This document shows positions 5,801 through 13,050 of a DNA stretch of 14,841 nt, in pieces. This stretch comes from Spirochaetaceae bacterium (GTDB taxonomy: Bacteria; Spirochaetota; Spirochaetia; DSM-27196; SKKC01), in NCBI GenBank assembly GCA_003552745.1, contig PUOG01000119.1, forward strand, positions 1 to 14,841, read 5' to 3'. The notes under the pieces are model-generated. The model searched no databases, was not told where the DNA came from, and saw only the letters and a program-made list of their open reading frames with translations. Positions within the stretch are counted from its first letter, which is position 1; each line of letters opens with the position of its first letter. The position numbers and the translations under genes were made by a program.

Positions 5801-7455
5801 GCTTCGGCGATGTTCAGACAGAAGTCACCGATATGCTCGAGATGTCCAACGATATCGATAAACAGCAGCTCAGTCTTGACGTTCTTGTCCTTCTGCAGTC
5901 GCTTTCGCGCTCTGCGTTTCAGCGACACCCTTCCCTCGTCGACCGCTTTTTCGTTCTCCCGCGCGGCGGAGAGCTCCTCGCTGCTGAGTGATTCGTTGAG
6001 CGTACGCTCGGTGAAGCGGAGAAAACGCCCGACGACCTCAACGTATTCCGAGAGCTCCCTGACCGCTTTCTTTCCAAACACACGGTTCTTCTCGTTCGCA
6101 CGCCGGGCAAGCAGACAGAGATTGTACGAGCTGTCGGCGATTCGCTCCAATTCGTGAGTGATTCGCAGGAGACTCGTTACCGCTTCCGCCGTCGAACGCG
6201 CCAGATGCTCGCTCGAGCAGGTCGCGAGAAAATGGGAAATCTCCTCTTCAATCCGATCTACGAAGTCTTCGGTCTCAGCGGCTGCGGCGATTTCCGACTC
6301 GTCTGCGAGCGACGGGTCTACGATGAGTCGTGCCGCCCGGTCGTAGAGCGCCCCTGTCTGTTTCGCCATGCGGCTCAGTTCGTTCCGCACCTGGTAGAGA
6401 TAGAGCTCCGGACTCCGGTGCATGTAATCCTCGAGGTGCCGGAGAACCGAGCCTTGAAACGGCTGTTCGAGCTCTTCGCCGGGAACGAGGCGTTCGATCA
6501 ATCGAGCGAAGGCCTGTGTGAAGCCTATGAAGAGCAACACGTTCACCACGTTGAATGAGGTGTGGAAGACCGCCAGATGTGTCGGAAGCATGACGCCGAC
6601 CGGGCTACCGGGAACGATTGCGGCGACAACACGCAACGCCGGTTCGAAAACGGTAAGCATCCACAGCACACCGACCACGTTCAGTACAAGATGGGCCCTT
6701 GCGGCACGCTTCGCACCTACGCTTCCGCCGATGGAAGCAAGCGTAGCCGTGATCGTCGTTCCGATGTTCTCACCGAGAATGATCGCCGCGGCCATTCGGT
6801 AATCGATCCAGCCGGCGAACGCCATTGTAAGCGTCACCGCGACAGCCGCGGAAGATGACTGCAGAACGATCGTGAGTACCGTCCCGAACAACACAAACGC
6901 GAGCACCGGAATGACTCCCGGCCCGGAAATCGACGCAATGAACTCGAGTACGGCCGGATACTCCTCCGCCTCCGGAACCGAGTCGCTTAGAAACATCAAG
7001 CCGAGGAATAGAAGACCGAAACCGATCAGCGAACGGCCCATCTCATAGCGGCGTAAGCGCCTCGTAAAGTAGAAGAGCGCACCAACAGCGATGGCGGGTA
7101 GCGCGGCGTTCGAAATGTCGATCGCGAACCCGAACACCGCAACAATCCAGCCGGTTACCGTTGTTCCCACGTTCGCGCCAAGTATGAGTCCAATCGCCTG
7201 AACGAGACTGAGAAGCCCGGCGTTGACGAATCCAACAATCAGGACCGTTGAAGCGGACGACGATTGAAGGAGGACTGTGACGGCGAATCCGGTCAGAAAC
7301 GCGACGAAGCGGTTTCCGGTCATGAGATTCAGGAGACGCTGCAAGCGCTCGCCGGCGCTTCGCTGCAGTCCGTCACTCATGACACGCATACCGTACAGGA
7401 AAAGCCCGAGGCTTCCCGCAAGGCGAAGCACGTCGCCTACGATGCTGATTATCAT
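5752..7455 (-). CDS. Na+/phosphate cotransporter with C-terminal PhoU-like domain
   Basis: A 567-residue inner-membrane protein of the NptA/PNaS family (Na/Pi cotransporter II-related). The membrane half (1 to about 330) contains the inverted repeat typical of the family: QSSSA at 64-68 with GANVGTT at 93-99, and QSSSA at 199-203 with GENIGTT at 228-234. Hydrophobic helices surround these. From about 345 to 560 is a charged helical region with a PhoU-like pattern (RNELSRMAKQ, ITHELERIADSSYN, IDIVGHLEHIGDFCLNIAEA), likely a cytoplasmic regulatory module. It would import phosphate, or export it, with Na+. The ATG follows the ridA stop by one base without an SD, so the two are co-transcribed and translationally coupled. 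The 3' end overlaps the convergent FkbM gene by 49 bp. Confidence 0.93.
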   Translation of the reverse strand: MIISIVGDVLRLAGSLGLFLYGMRVMSDGLQRSAGERLQRLLNLMTGNRFVAFLTGFAVTVLLQSSSASTVLIVGFVNAGLLSLVQAIGLILGANVGTTVTGWIVAVFGFAIDISNAALPAIAVGALFYFTRRLRRYEMGRSLIGFGLLFLGLMFLSDSVPEAEEYPAVLEFIASISGPGVIPVLAFVLFGTVLTIVLQSSSAAVAVTLTMAFAGWIDYRMAAAIILGENIGTTITATLASIGGSVGAKRAARAHLVLNVVGVLWMLTVFEPALRVVAAIVPGSPVGVMLPTHLAVFHTSFNVVNVLLFIGFTQAFARLIERLVPGEELEQPFQGSVLRHLEDYMHRSPELYLYQVRNELSRMAKQTGALYDRAARLIVDPSLADESEIAAAAETEDFVDRIEEEISHFLATCSSEHLARSTAEAVTSLLRITHELERIADSSYNLCLLARRANEKNRVFGKKAVRELSEYVEVVGRFLRFTERTLNESLSSEELSAARENEKAVDEGRVSLKRRARKRLQKDKNVKTELLFIDIVGHLEHIGDFCLNIAEAQARLGESESNIARTA

Positions 7456-7456
7456 A

Positions 7457-7849
7457 CTACGAGATCGCTATGCACTCGACTTCGAGCGGCGCGTCTTTCG
7501 GCAATGCTGCAACACCGACAACTGCTCGAGCCGGAGGATCGTTACCGAACCATTCGCCGTACACCTCGTTGAACTCGGCGTAGCGTGAGAGATCGGTCAA
7601 GTATACGGTCACCTTCACGATCTCGAACGCACGCCCCGAATAACCGCTGCCGGCCGCCTTCACGATGCTCGTCAGATTCGATAGCGATGTTCTCACCTGC
7701 TTCGCAAAATCCGTTTCAACCATTCGTCCGTCCGGAGTCAGCGGCAACTGTCCCGATACGAAGAGATGATCGCCCTTCTTCACCGCCTGGCTGTACGGAC
7801 CGACGGCAGCCGGCGCGCTGTCTGTGTGTAGTCGTTCCATGTCAGTCAT
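7457..7849 (-). CDS. ridA: RidA-family reactive enamine/imine deaminase
   Basis: A 130-residue cytoplasmic protein of the RidA/YjgF/UK114 family, which hydrolyses reactive enamines such as 2-aminoacrylate left by PLP enzymes. Family landmarks are APAAVGPYSQAV near the N-terminus, LFVSGQLPLTPDG, VKVTVYLTDLSRYAEFNEVY, and the C-terminal PARAVVGVAALPKDAPLEVECIAIS, with the substrate-binding Arg in PARAVV and the catalytic Glu in LEVE. The start is uncertain: the frame stays open to an ATG at 7888, but family length (about 127) favours the ATGs at 7849 or 7840; none has a clear SD. It leads a two-gene unit with the phosphate transporter, separated by one base. Divergent from an MFS transporter across a region with two dyads. 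Confidence 0.9.
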   Translation of the reverse strand: MTDMERLHTDSAPAAVGPYSQAVKKGDHLFVSGQLPLTPDGRMVETDFAKQVRTSLSNLTSIVKAAGSGYSGRAFEIVKVTVYLTDLSRYAEFNEVYGEWFGNDPPARAVVGVAALPKDAPLEVECIAIS

Positions 7850-7888
7850 GAAGATTGTCAGGAAGCGCGCAGCAACGCAAGCGCCCAT

Positions 7889-7904
7889 TCGGGTCTCGAC
7901 CCGA
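7889..7904. repeat. Inverted repeat upstream of MFS -35, possible operator
   Basis: TCGGGT (7889-7894), a 4-nt centre and ACCCGA (7899-7904) form a perfect 6-bp dyad ending one base before the predicted -35 of the MFS gene. It also lies within 50 bp of the ridA start. It could be a repressor or activator site, or an RNA hairpin in a ridA leader. Confidence 0.4.
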
Positions 7905-7905
7905 T

Positions 7906-7935
7906 TTGCGACCGGTTAGGTATAACCGCTATAGT
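7906..7935 (+). promoter_or_regulatory. Predicted promoter of the MFS transporter
   Basis: TTGCGA (7906-7911), an 18-bp spacer and TATAGT (7930-7935). The expected start near 7942 is about 9 nt before the ATG, and there is no SD. A 6-bp dyad fills most of the spacer. Confidence 0.45.
7913..7928. repeat. Inverted repeat inside the MFS promoter spacer, possible operator
   Basis: CGGTTA (7913-7918), GGTA, then TAACCG (7923-7928): a perfect 6-bp dyad with a 4-nt centre that sits exactly between the predicted -35 and -10. Dyads within long spacers are typical of MerR-family control, and are also used by repressors. Confidence 0.45.
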
Positions 7936-7950
7936 TGACGCTCGTACCGT

Positions 7951-9237
7951 ATGTGGTCGCACTCACCTGACACGAACTACCGTTCGCGCCGACATCTGGC
8001 CCTGCTCATCGGCGGCCAGATGACGTCAACTCTCGGCAACAGCCTCTTTCTGGTCGTGGTCGTTCTCTATCTGGTCGATCTCACCGATGACGCGGCGCTC
8101 GTAGGAGGTTACCATTTTCTGACTACCCTCCCCGGGTTTCTACTCGCTCCCGTGGCCGGGCTGGTTGCCGATCGGCTATCACGAAAAGCAATCATCGTCG
8201 GCTGCGATATGGCTCGGGGCGTCGTCATGCTCACCACCGGCGTTCTCATTCTTCTGCTGGTCGTCGATCCGGTCCCGCTCGTCCTCATCGCCACCGTTAT
8301 AATCGGGGCTCTGAATGCACTCTTCTTTCCGGCCGTTCAGGCGATCGTGCCCGATATCGTTCGTCCGCTCACTCGGCTTCGATCGGCGAACAGCGCTCGA
8401 GGCTCGCTCGTTCAACTATCCAATCTCACCGGCAGTGCGGTCGGAGGCACAGTGTACACGCTTCTCGGCGCCCCGGTAGTCTTTCTTGCGAACGGGTGTG
8501 CGTTTCTGCTCTCCGGAATCCAGGAGATGTTCATTCGCATCGCGCCCGATGCATTACCTACCACTGACCGGACCGGCGGCACCGCCACGCCGCGCGGGAT
8601 GCGCGGTATCCTGAGCGAATCTAAAGAGGGAATGCGCTACACATTCGGCCGCCGCAATTTGAGAACAATTGTCACGCTGAACTTCTGCTCGAATCTGCTT
8701 TACCCGCCGATAGTCGTAGCCCTTCCGTTCATTCTCCGAGATACCATGCAACTACCAGAGGTTTTCTTCGGTTACCTTCTTGCCGTCACGCTCGCGGGAG
8801 GTATCGCCGGCTACATCTTCATGGCGGCAATCCCTATCTCAAGAACGAATGAAGCAAGAGTGTATAAGCTCTCCTACGTGCTACTGGCTCTCACGCTCGC
8901 TGCGGGGTCGTCCTTAAGTCTGGTGGTGATGTTCCCGGCGCTTTTCCTCGCCGGCGCGGCAATCGCAATCGCACACGTTAACGCGATTACGGTGCTCCAA
9001 CGGGCGGTTCCCCCCGCCTATCGGGGCAGGGTGTTTGCGTTTCTGGAGATGGCTATTCACCTTGCAGCACCGATCTCGTACGGACTCGGCGGGCTTTTCG
9101 TCGAAACGATGCGCGACGCGCTGGTTCTCGTCTTTCCCGCGATAGCAGTCGGTGCGACGCTCATCGCGATCACGGTGGTATTCGATCGCAAACTGCCGGC
9201 TCTCTTCGTCTCCGGGGCGGCCGACGGCGATCGGTGA
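7951..9237 (+). CDS. MFS transporter, probable small-molecule exporter
   Basis: A 428-residue inner-membrane protein of the major facilitator superfamily with about 12 hydrophobic segments. The signature loop between helices 2 and 3 is GLVADRLSRK (70-79), and GGQMTSTLGNSLF (21-33) opens helix 1 as in the MFS_3/EntS-like exporter group, proton-driven drug, siderophore or macrolide exporters. A charged central loop after residue 200 separates the two halves. The substrate cannot be read from sequence. It is transcribed alone, divergent from ridA, from a promoter with two dyads, which suggests inducible control. The ATG at 7951 has no SD. It ends 12 bp before the stop of the convergent histidine kinase gene. 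Confidence 0.9.
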   Translation: MWSHSPDTNYRSRRHLALLIGGQMTSTLGNSLFLVVVVLYLVDLTDDAALVGGYHFLTTLPGFLLAPVAGLVADRLSRKAIIVGCDMARGVVMLTTGVLILLLVVDPVPLVLIATVIIGALNALFFPAVQAIVPDIVRPLTRLRSANSARGSLVQLSNLTGSAVGGTVYTLLGAPVVFLANGCAFLLSGIQEMFIRIAPDALPTTDRTGGTATPRGMRGILSESKEGMRYTFGRRNLRTIVTLNFCSNLLYPPIVVALPFILRDTMQLPEVFFGYLLAVTLAGGIAGYIFMAAIPISRTNEARVYKLSYVLLALTLAAGSSLSLVVMFPALFLAGAAIAIAHVNAITVLQRAVPPAYRGRVFAFLEMAIHLAAPISYGLGGLFVETMRDALVLVFPAIAVGATLIAITVVFDRKLPALFVSGAADGDR

Positions 9238-9249
9238 AAAGCTCAAGCT

Positions 9250-11667
9250 TTAAACTTCCCCTGCGGGGGCGGTTATCGCATGCCACCTCTCTCGCAGGAT
9301 TTCGGCGTGTTCGGCGAGCTCATCGACGAGCGCCGATAGATCTCCCGACTCGTCCCCGCGGGCAATCTCTTCGAGCTGCGCGGCACAAGCACCGAGTCTT
9401 CTCGCGTGCAGGCTCAGAGCTCCTCCCTTGATGCTGTGTGAGATACGGTGGATGCTTTCGATATCGCCGGCACCGAGCGCCTGCCGTAACTCGGAAAGCT
9501 GCTCCTCCAGCCTCGCGAGAAAACCTTCCATTACGCGATCGACGATCTCCCGCTTGCCCATGAACGCCTCGAGAGCGCCTTCCATATCGAATACGAGTTC
9601 GTCGTCGTTTTCCACCGTATCTTCCGGTTCCTCTTCGGTGAAAAGATCGTCGGTCAACCAGCGCGAAAGAAGTCGCCGCACGTCGTTCGGTTTAAACGGC
9701 TTGGCCATGAAGTCATCCATTCCGTAGTCGATACACTTCTCCCGCTCGCCGCTCTGCGCATTCGCGGTGACGGCGATAATCGGGCGCTCGAAACCCCGGT
9801 CGCGAAGAGTCCTCGCGGCCTCATAACCGCCCATCTCCGGCATCTGTACATCGAGAAATACGACGTGGGGATCGATCTGCTCGACCAGCTCCAACGCAAT
9901 CCTGCCGTTCTCGGCGACGGAAACGTTGTGGCCGAGCTTCTCCAGGATCGTGCGAAAAAGCTGCTGATTGACCTGATGATCTTCGGCTACGAGCACGCGC
10001 GCCGGCCGGTTCGTCGCGATTGCATCTTCACTCCGCGACGCGATCGACACCTCGACATCGCTGTCGGTGGGAAGTGCCTCGAGCTCTTCGACCGGTAAAG
10101 CATCTTCAGCCGAATCGAGATCCCCGCCGTCACCGAGTGCCATATCCAACGCTGCGGCGAGCTCTTCCCACTTGACCGGTTTACTGACATAGGCGTTGAA
10201 CCAGTTGAGAAGCTTCATCTTCGCCTCGCCGCCCATTATGCCGGTGGGAGTCATGAGAAGCAGGCGTGTGTCGTTTATCCGCTTGTCGGCGTTCACCTCA
10301 CTTGCAAACTGCCACCCGTCGATCCCCGGCAACGTCATGTCGACGAGCGCCAGGGCGTACGAACGCCCGTCCTCGAACGCTTCCCGGAGCCGACCGAGCG
10401 CTCTTTCGCCGGTTGCTACCGCATCTACGTGCAATCCCCATATCCGAAGGTAGCGCGCAAGCGTATCGCGACTCCCGGCATTGTCGTCGACAAGGAGGAT
10501 CGGCTTCTCGGTCTTCGTGGAGAGCTTCGGAACCCACGATTCACCCATGTACCCGTCGGCGAGTTTGACCGGTATCGTGAACCAGAACGACGAGCCGCCT
10601 TTCTCGCTCGACTGAACACCTATGCGGCCGTTCATCATCTCAACCAGACTCCGACAGATCGAAAGCCCAAGCCCCGTGCCGCCGAATCTGCGTGTGGTCG
10701 AAGGATCGACCTGGCTGAACGGCTTGAATAGCCTCCCGAGTTTTTCGCGCGGTACACCGACACCGGTGTCATTCACCCGGACGATAAGCGACGACCCTCG
10801 GCCGGATGCAGCGCTACGAACCTGAATCGTTATGCTGCCTTCGTTCGTGAACTTCACCGCGTTGTTGAACAGATTCACAACGACCTGACGAATACGTACC
10901 GGATCACCCTTCACGTAACGGGGAATTCGCGGATCGATATCGAGCACGACATCGAGCGACTTCTTGTGCGCTTCGAGGCTCACCATATCGACGGCCTCTT
11001 CTATCGTTCGCGCAACATCGAAATCGATGAACTCGAGCGACAGCTTTCCTGCCTCGATCTTCGAGAAATCGAGTATGTCGTTAATGAGACCGAGCAGCAC
11101 ATCAGCGGCGAACCTGATCTGCTGGCCATACTCTCGCTGTTCCGGGTCGAGCGTCGTCTCCATGAGGAGCTCCGCCATACCGGTTATCGTATGGATCGGC
11201 GTGCGAATCTCGTGGCTCATATTCGCGAGAAACGCCGACTTCGTACGTGTAGCTCGCTCGGCGATCTCCTTCTCGCGACGCAGCTGATCTTCGTCACGTT
11301 TCTGCTCGGTAATGTCTTCGGCGAGCGCGAGAAGAAACGGAGAACCCGCCTCAGGAGTTACGTACGAGACGTTCACGCGGCACCACGGTGTCGCTCCGTC
11401 CGGACGTACGATTCGTACGTTGAGCTCCGTACGCAGGAAACTCCTGCGCTGAAGCTCCTCGCACTGTTCTCTCCACGCATCCACATCTTCGCTGTGGAGA
11501 AACCGATAGAGGGCCTCGCCGCGCATCTGGCCGTCATCGCGCCCGAACAGCCGGTAGACCGCCGCGTTCGCATACTGTACGTGCCCGCCTGTATCGAGCA
11601 CGATCATCCCGAACGGCGAGTAGTCGAAGATGTATTGCATCTGCCTGGTCGAGCGCTGTTCGTTCAT
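9250..11667 (-). CDS. Soluble hybrid histidine kinase: PAS-HisKA-HATPase-REC-REC-HPt
   Basis: An 805-residue cytoplasmic sensor kinase with no signal peptide or membrane helix. Domains in order: PAS (about 10-125, beginning QYIFDYSPFGMIVLD), HisKA with phosphorylated H152 (FLANMSHEIRTP), HATPase (N box NLFNNAVKFT at 265-274, G1 DTGVGV at 300-305, G2 GGTGLGL at 329-335), REC1 (about 389-505; acid pair D394/D395, phospho-Asp D443, K497), REC2 (about 557-670; E562/D563, D606, K657) and HPt (about 695-795; H744 in HSIKGG). All phosphorelay residues appear intact, so phosphate could move H152 to Asp to H744 to a separate regulator. The start overlaps the stop of the upstream response regulator by one base with no SD, indicating coupled expression of a cognate pair. 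The signal is unknown; a soluble PAS suggests an intracellular cue. Confidence 0.93.
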   Translation of the reverse strand: MNEQRSTRQMQYIFDYSPFGMIVLDTGGHVQYANAAVYRLFGRDDGQMRGEALYRFLHSEDVDAWREQCEELQRRSFLRTELNVRIVRPDGATPWCRVNVSYVTPEAGSPFLLALAEDITEQKRDEDQLRREKEIAERATRTKSAFLANMSHEIRTPIHTITGMAELLMETTLDPEQREYGQQIRFAADVLLGLINDILDFSKIEAGKLSLEFIDFDVARTIEEAVDMVSLEAHKKSLDVVLDIDPRIPRYVKGDPVRIRQVVVNLFNNAVKFTNEGSITIQVRSAASGRGSSLIVRVNDTGVGVPREKLGRLFKPFSQVDPSTTRRFGGTGLGLSICRSLVEMMNGRIGVQSSEKGGSSFWFTIPVKLADGYMGESWVPKLSTKTEKPILLVDDNAGSRDTLARYLRIWGLHVDAVATGERALGRLREAFEDGRSYALALVDMTLPGIDGWQFASEVNADKRINDTRLLLMTPTGIMGGEAKMKLLNWFNAYVSKPVKWEELAAALDMALGDGGDLDSAEDALPVEELEALPTDSDVEVSIASRSEDAIATNRPARVLVAEDHQVNQQLFRTILEKLGHNVSVAENGRIALELVEQIDPHVVFLDVQMPEMGGYEAARTLRDRGFERPIIAVTANAQSGEREKCIDYGMDDFMAKPFKPNDVRRLLSRWLTDDLFTEEEPEDTVENDDELVFDMEGALEAFMGKREIVDRVMEGFLARLEEQLSELRQALGAGDIESIHRISHSIKGGALSLHARRLGACAAQLEEIARGDESGDLSALVDELAEHAEILRERWHAITAPAGEV

Positions 11668-12926
11668 CAGAAATTGCTGTTCAGCACTTCGGCTGCTTTC
11701 CGAAGCACATTCTCAGGCTTCAACGGTTTAATGAGATAGCTAGTCACACCGAATTTCATTGCCCGAATAACCGAGTCACGCTGACTGAGCGCGCTGAGGA
11801 TGATCACCGGCGGCTTGGTTTCCTTCGTCCGCAGTTCGTCGAGAACCGTGAAGCCGTCCTTTTTCGGCATCATCAGGTCGAGAAAGACCAGGTCGCTGGT
11901 AAGTGCGCTCGAGTCATCGAGAAAGTCGGCTCCGTCGTCATACGTCACAACCTCCGCCCCCGTATCCTCGAATGCGGTGCGAACCAGTTCCTGAATGATG
12001 CTATCGTCGTCTACCACCGCGATCTTCGGGGACGATTGCCTTCCTGTTTCGGCCGCCAGACCTTCCGTTCCGAAGCGCATATCGATCGCATCATCCGTAT
12101 TCTTCTTATTCTTCGGGTTTCCGCTCGCGAGCACCTCTTCCTGTGCACGCCCGCTCCCCTTCTCGAGATAACTACCCGCCTTCCGCGCGAACAACCCGTC
12201 CATCGCCTGCTCGATACTGTCCGTGACCTCCAGGGCCTCGAACTCCGTGTGTGAACGCAGGAAACTCTCGACGGTCTTACTCCGGGTGAGAATCTTCACG
12301 AATTTCGGTTTTACGTCGGTTACATCGAGCACGCTGCGAAAGAGCGCTTCAAGTTTGTCCGATTCGTCGTCTCCGACCTCGACACTTGCCATCATCAACA
12401 GCACACGAGGAATGCGCACACGGTAAAGATCGAGTAACTCCTGAATCCGGTATCTCAACAACGCGATCTTCTCCCGGTTCAGCCCTTGGGCAATCTCTAT
12501 GAAAAGCACGTGATCGTTCACGTGTGCTTCGATCATGCACGGCGTCGTGTCGATCCGTACCGGCTCATCGAGGAGCGCTCCAATCGTCTCGAGTAGCTGA
12601 TCGAACTTGACCGGTTTGTTGAAGAACTTCTTCACCTGATACTTCGCGAGTTTGAGTACCGAATCTTTGTCGAGCGGCTTACTCACCACGATCACCGGGG
12701 CCGTCTTAACGTTCGGATCCTCCATCTTTCGCTGCAACACGTCTTCCGCGCTCGCACGGGAGAGGGAATAGTCCATGACGACGAGATCGGGTACGTCGTT
12801 ACGCAGCTTCGCAATTCCGTCGAGGCCATTCACCGCTACCACGACATCGAAGCCGTGCTCGACAAGCTGAGTGCGATAGAAATCTCTTAACAGCGACGAT
12901 TCCTCTATGATCAGCACTTTCTTCAT
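11667..12926 (-). CDS. Response regulator with two receivers flanking a STAS-like domain
   Basis: A 419-residue cytoplasmic regulator. The first receiver (1-120) has phospho-Asp D52, S82 and K104, but the acidic pair is E8/E9 rather than Asp, which may change Mg2+ binding. Residues about 130-248 read like a STAS fold (HVLFIEIAQGLNREK, then IPRVLLMMASVEVGDD, then a final helix SIEQAMDGLF) but lack a recognisable phosphorylatable Ser. A charged linker (250-298) leads to a second, canonical receiver (299-419) with D306-308, D350, S378 and K400. There is no DNA-binding output, so it probably acts through protein contacts, perhaps an anti-sigma or motility partner. It is first gene of the unit with the hybrid kinase and has its own promoter and an SD (GGAG, 7 nt before the ATG). 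Confidence 0.88.
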   Translation of the reverse strand: MKKVLIIEESSLLRDFYRTQLVEHGFDVVVAVNGLDGIAKLRNDVPDLVVMDYSLSRASAEDVLQRKMEDPNVKTAPVIVVSKPLDKDSVLKLAKYQVKKFFNKPVKFDQLLETIGALLDEPVRIDTTPCMIEAHVNDHVLFIEIAQGLNREKIALLRYRIQELLDLYRVRIPRVLLMMASVEVGDDESDKLEALFRSVLDVTDVKPKFVKILTRSKTVESFLRSHTEFEALEVTDSIEQAMDGLFARKAGSYLEKGSGRAQEEVLASGNPKNKKNTDDAIDMRFGTEGLAAETGRQSSPKIAVVDDDSIIQELVRTAFEDTGAEVVTYDDGADFLDDSSALTSDLVFLDLMMPKKDGFTVLDELRTKETKPPVIILSALSQRDSVIRAMKFGVTSYLIKPLKPENVLRKAAEVLNSNF

Positions 12927-12967
12927 TGTTACGCTCCGGCACGCTTCTGCGCTCGAGTTCCCGTCAT

Positions 12968-12996
12968 CTTATACCGTCGGCCCGCATACCCTGCAA
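12968..12996 (-). promoter_or_regulatory. Predicted promoter of the response regulator-kinase operon
   Basis: On the minus strand TTGCAG (12996-12991), a 17-bp spacer and TATAAG (12973-12968) form a strong sigma70-like promoter. The expected start near 12961 gives a leader of about 35 nt with GGAG 7 nt before the ATG. Confidence 0.6.
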
Positions 12997-13006
12997 GCAT
13001 ATTTCG

Positions 13007-13036
13007 TTGACGCCGTTCAGATCGCCGGACTACTAT
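13007..13036 (+). promoter_or_regulatory. Predicted promoter of the outer-membrane barrel gene
   Basis: TTGACG (13007-13012), an 18-bp spacer and TACTAT (13031-13036). The predicted start near 13043 is about 8 nt before the ATG at 13051, with no SD. It is divergent from the response regulator promoter, the two -35 boxes being 10 bp apart. Confidence 0.4.
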
Positions 13037-13050
13037 AGGCGCCCATAGTC

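Noticed and set aside
9238..9251. AAAGC-TCAA-GCTTT dyad between the convergent MFS and kinase genes, as a terminator.
   Set aside because: Only five pairs, mostly A-T, with no clear T-run; too weak to call.
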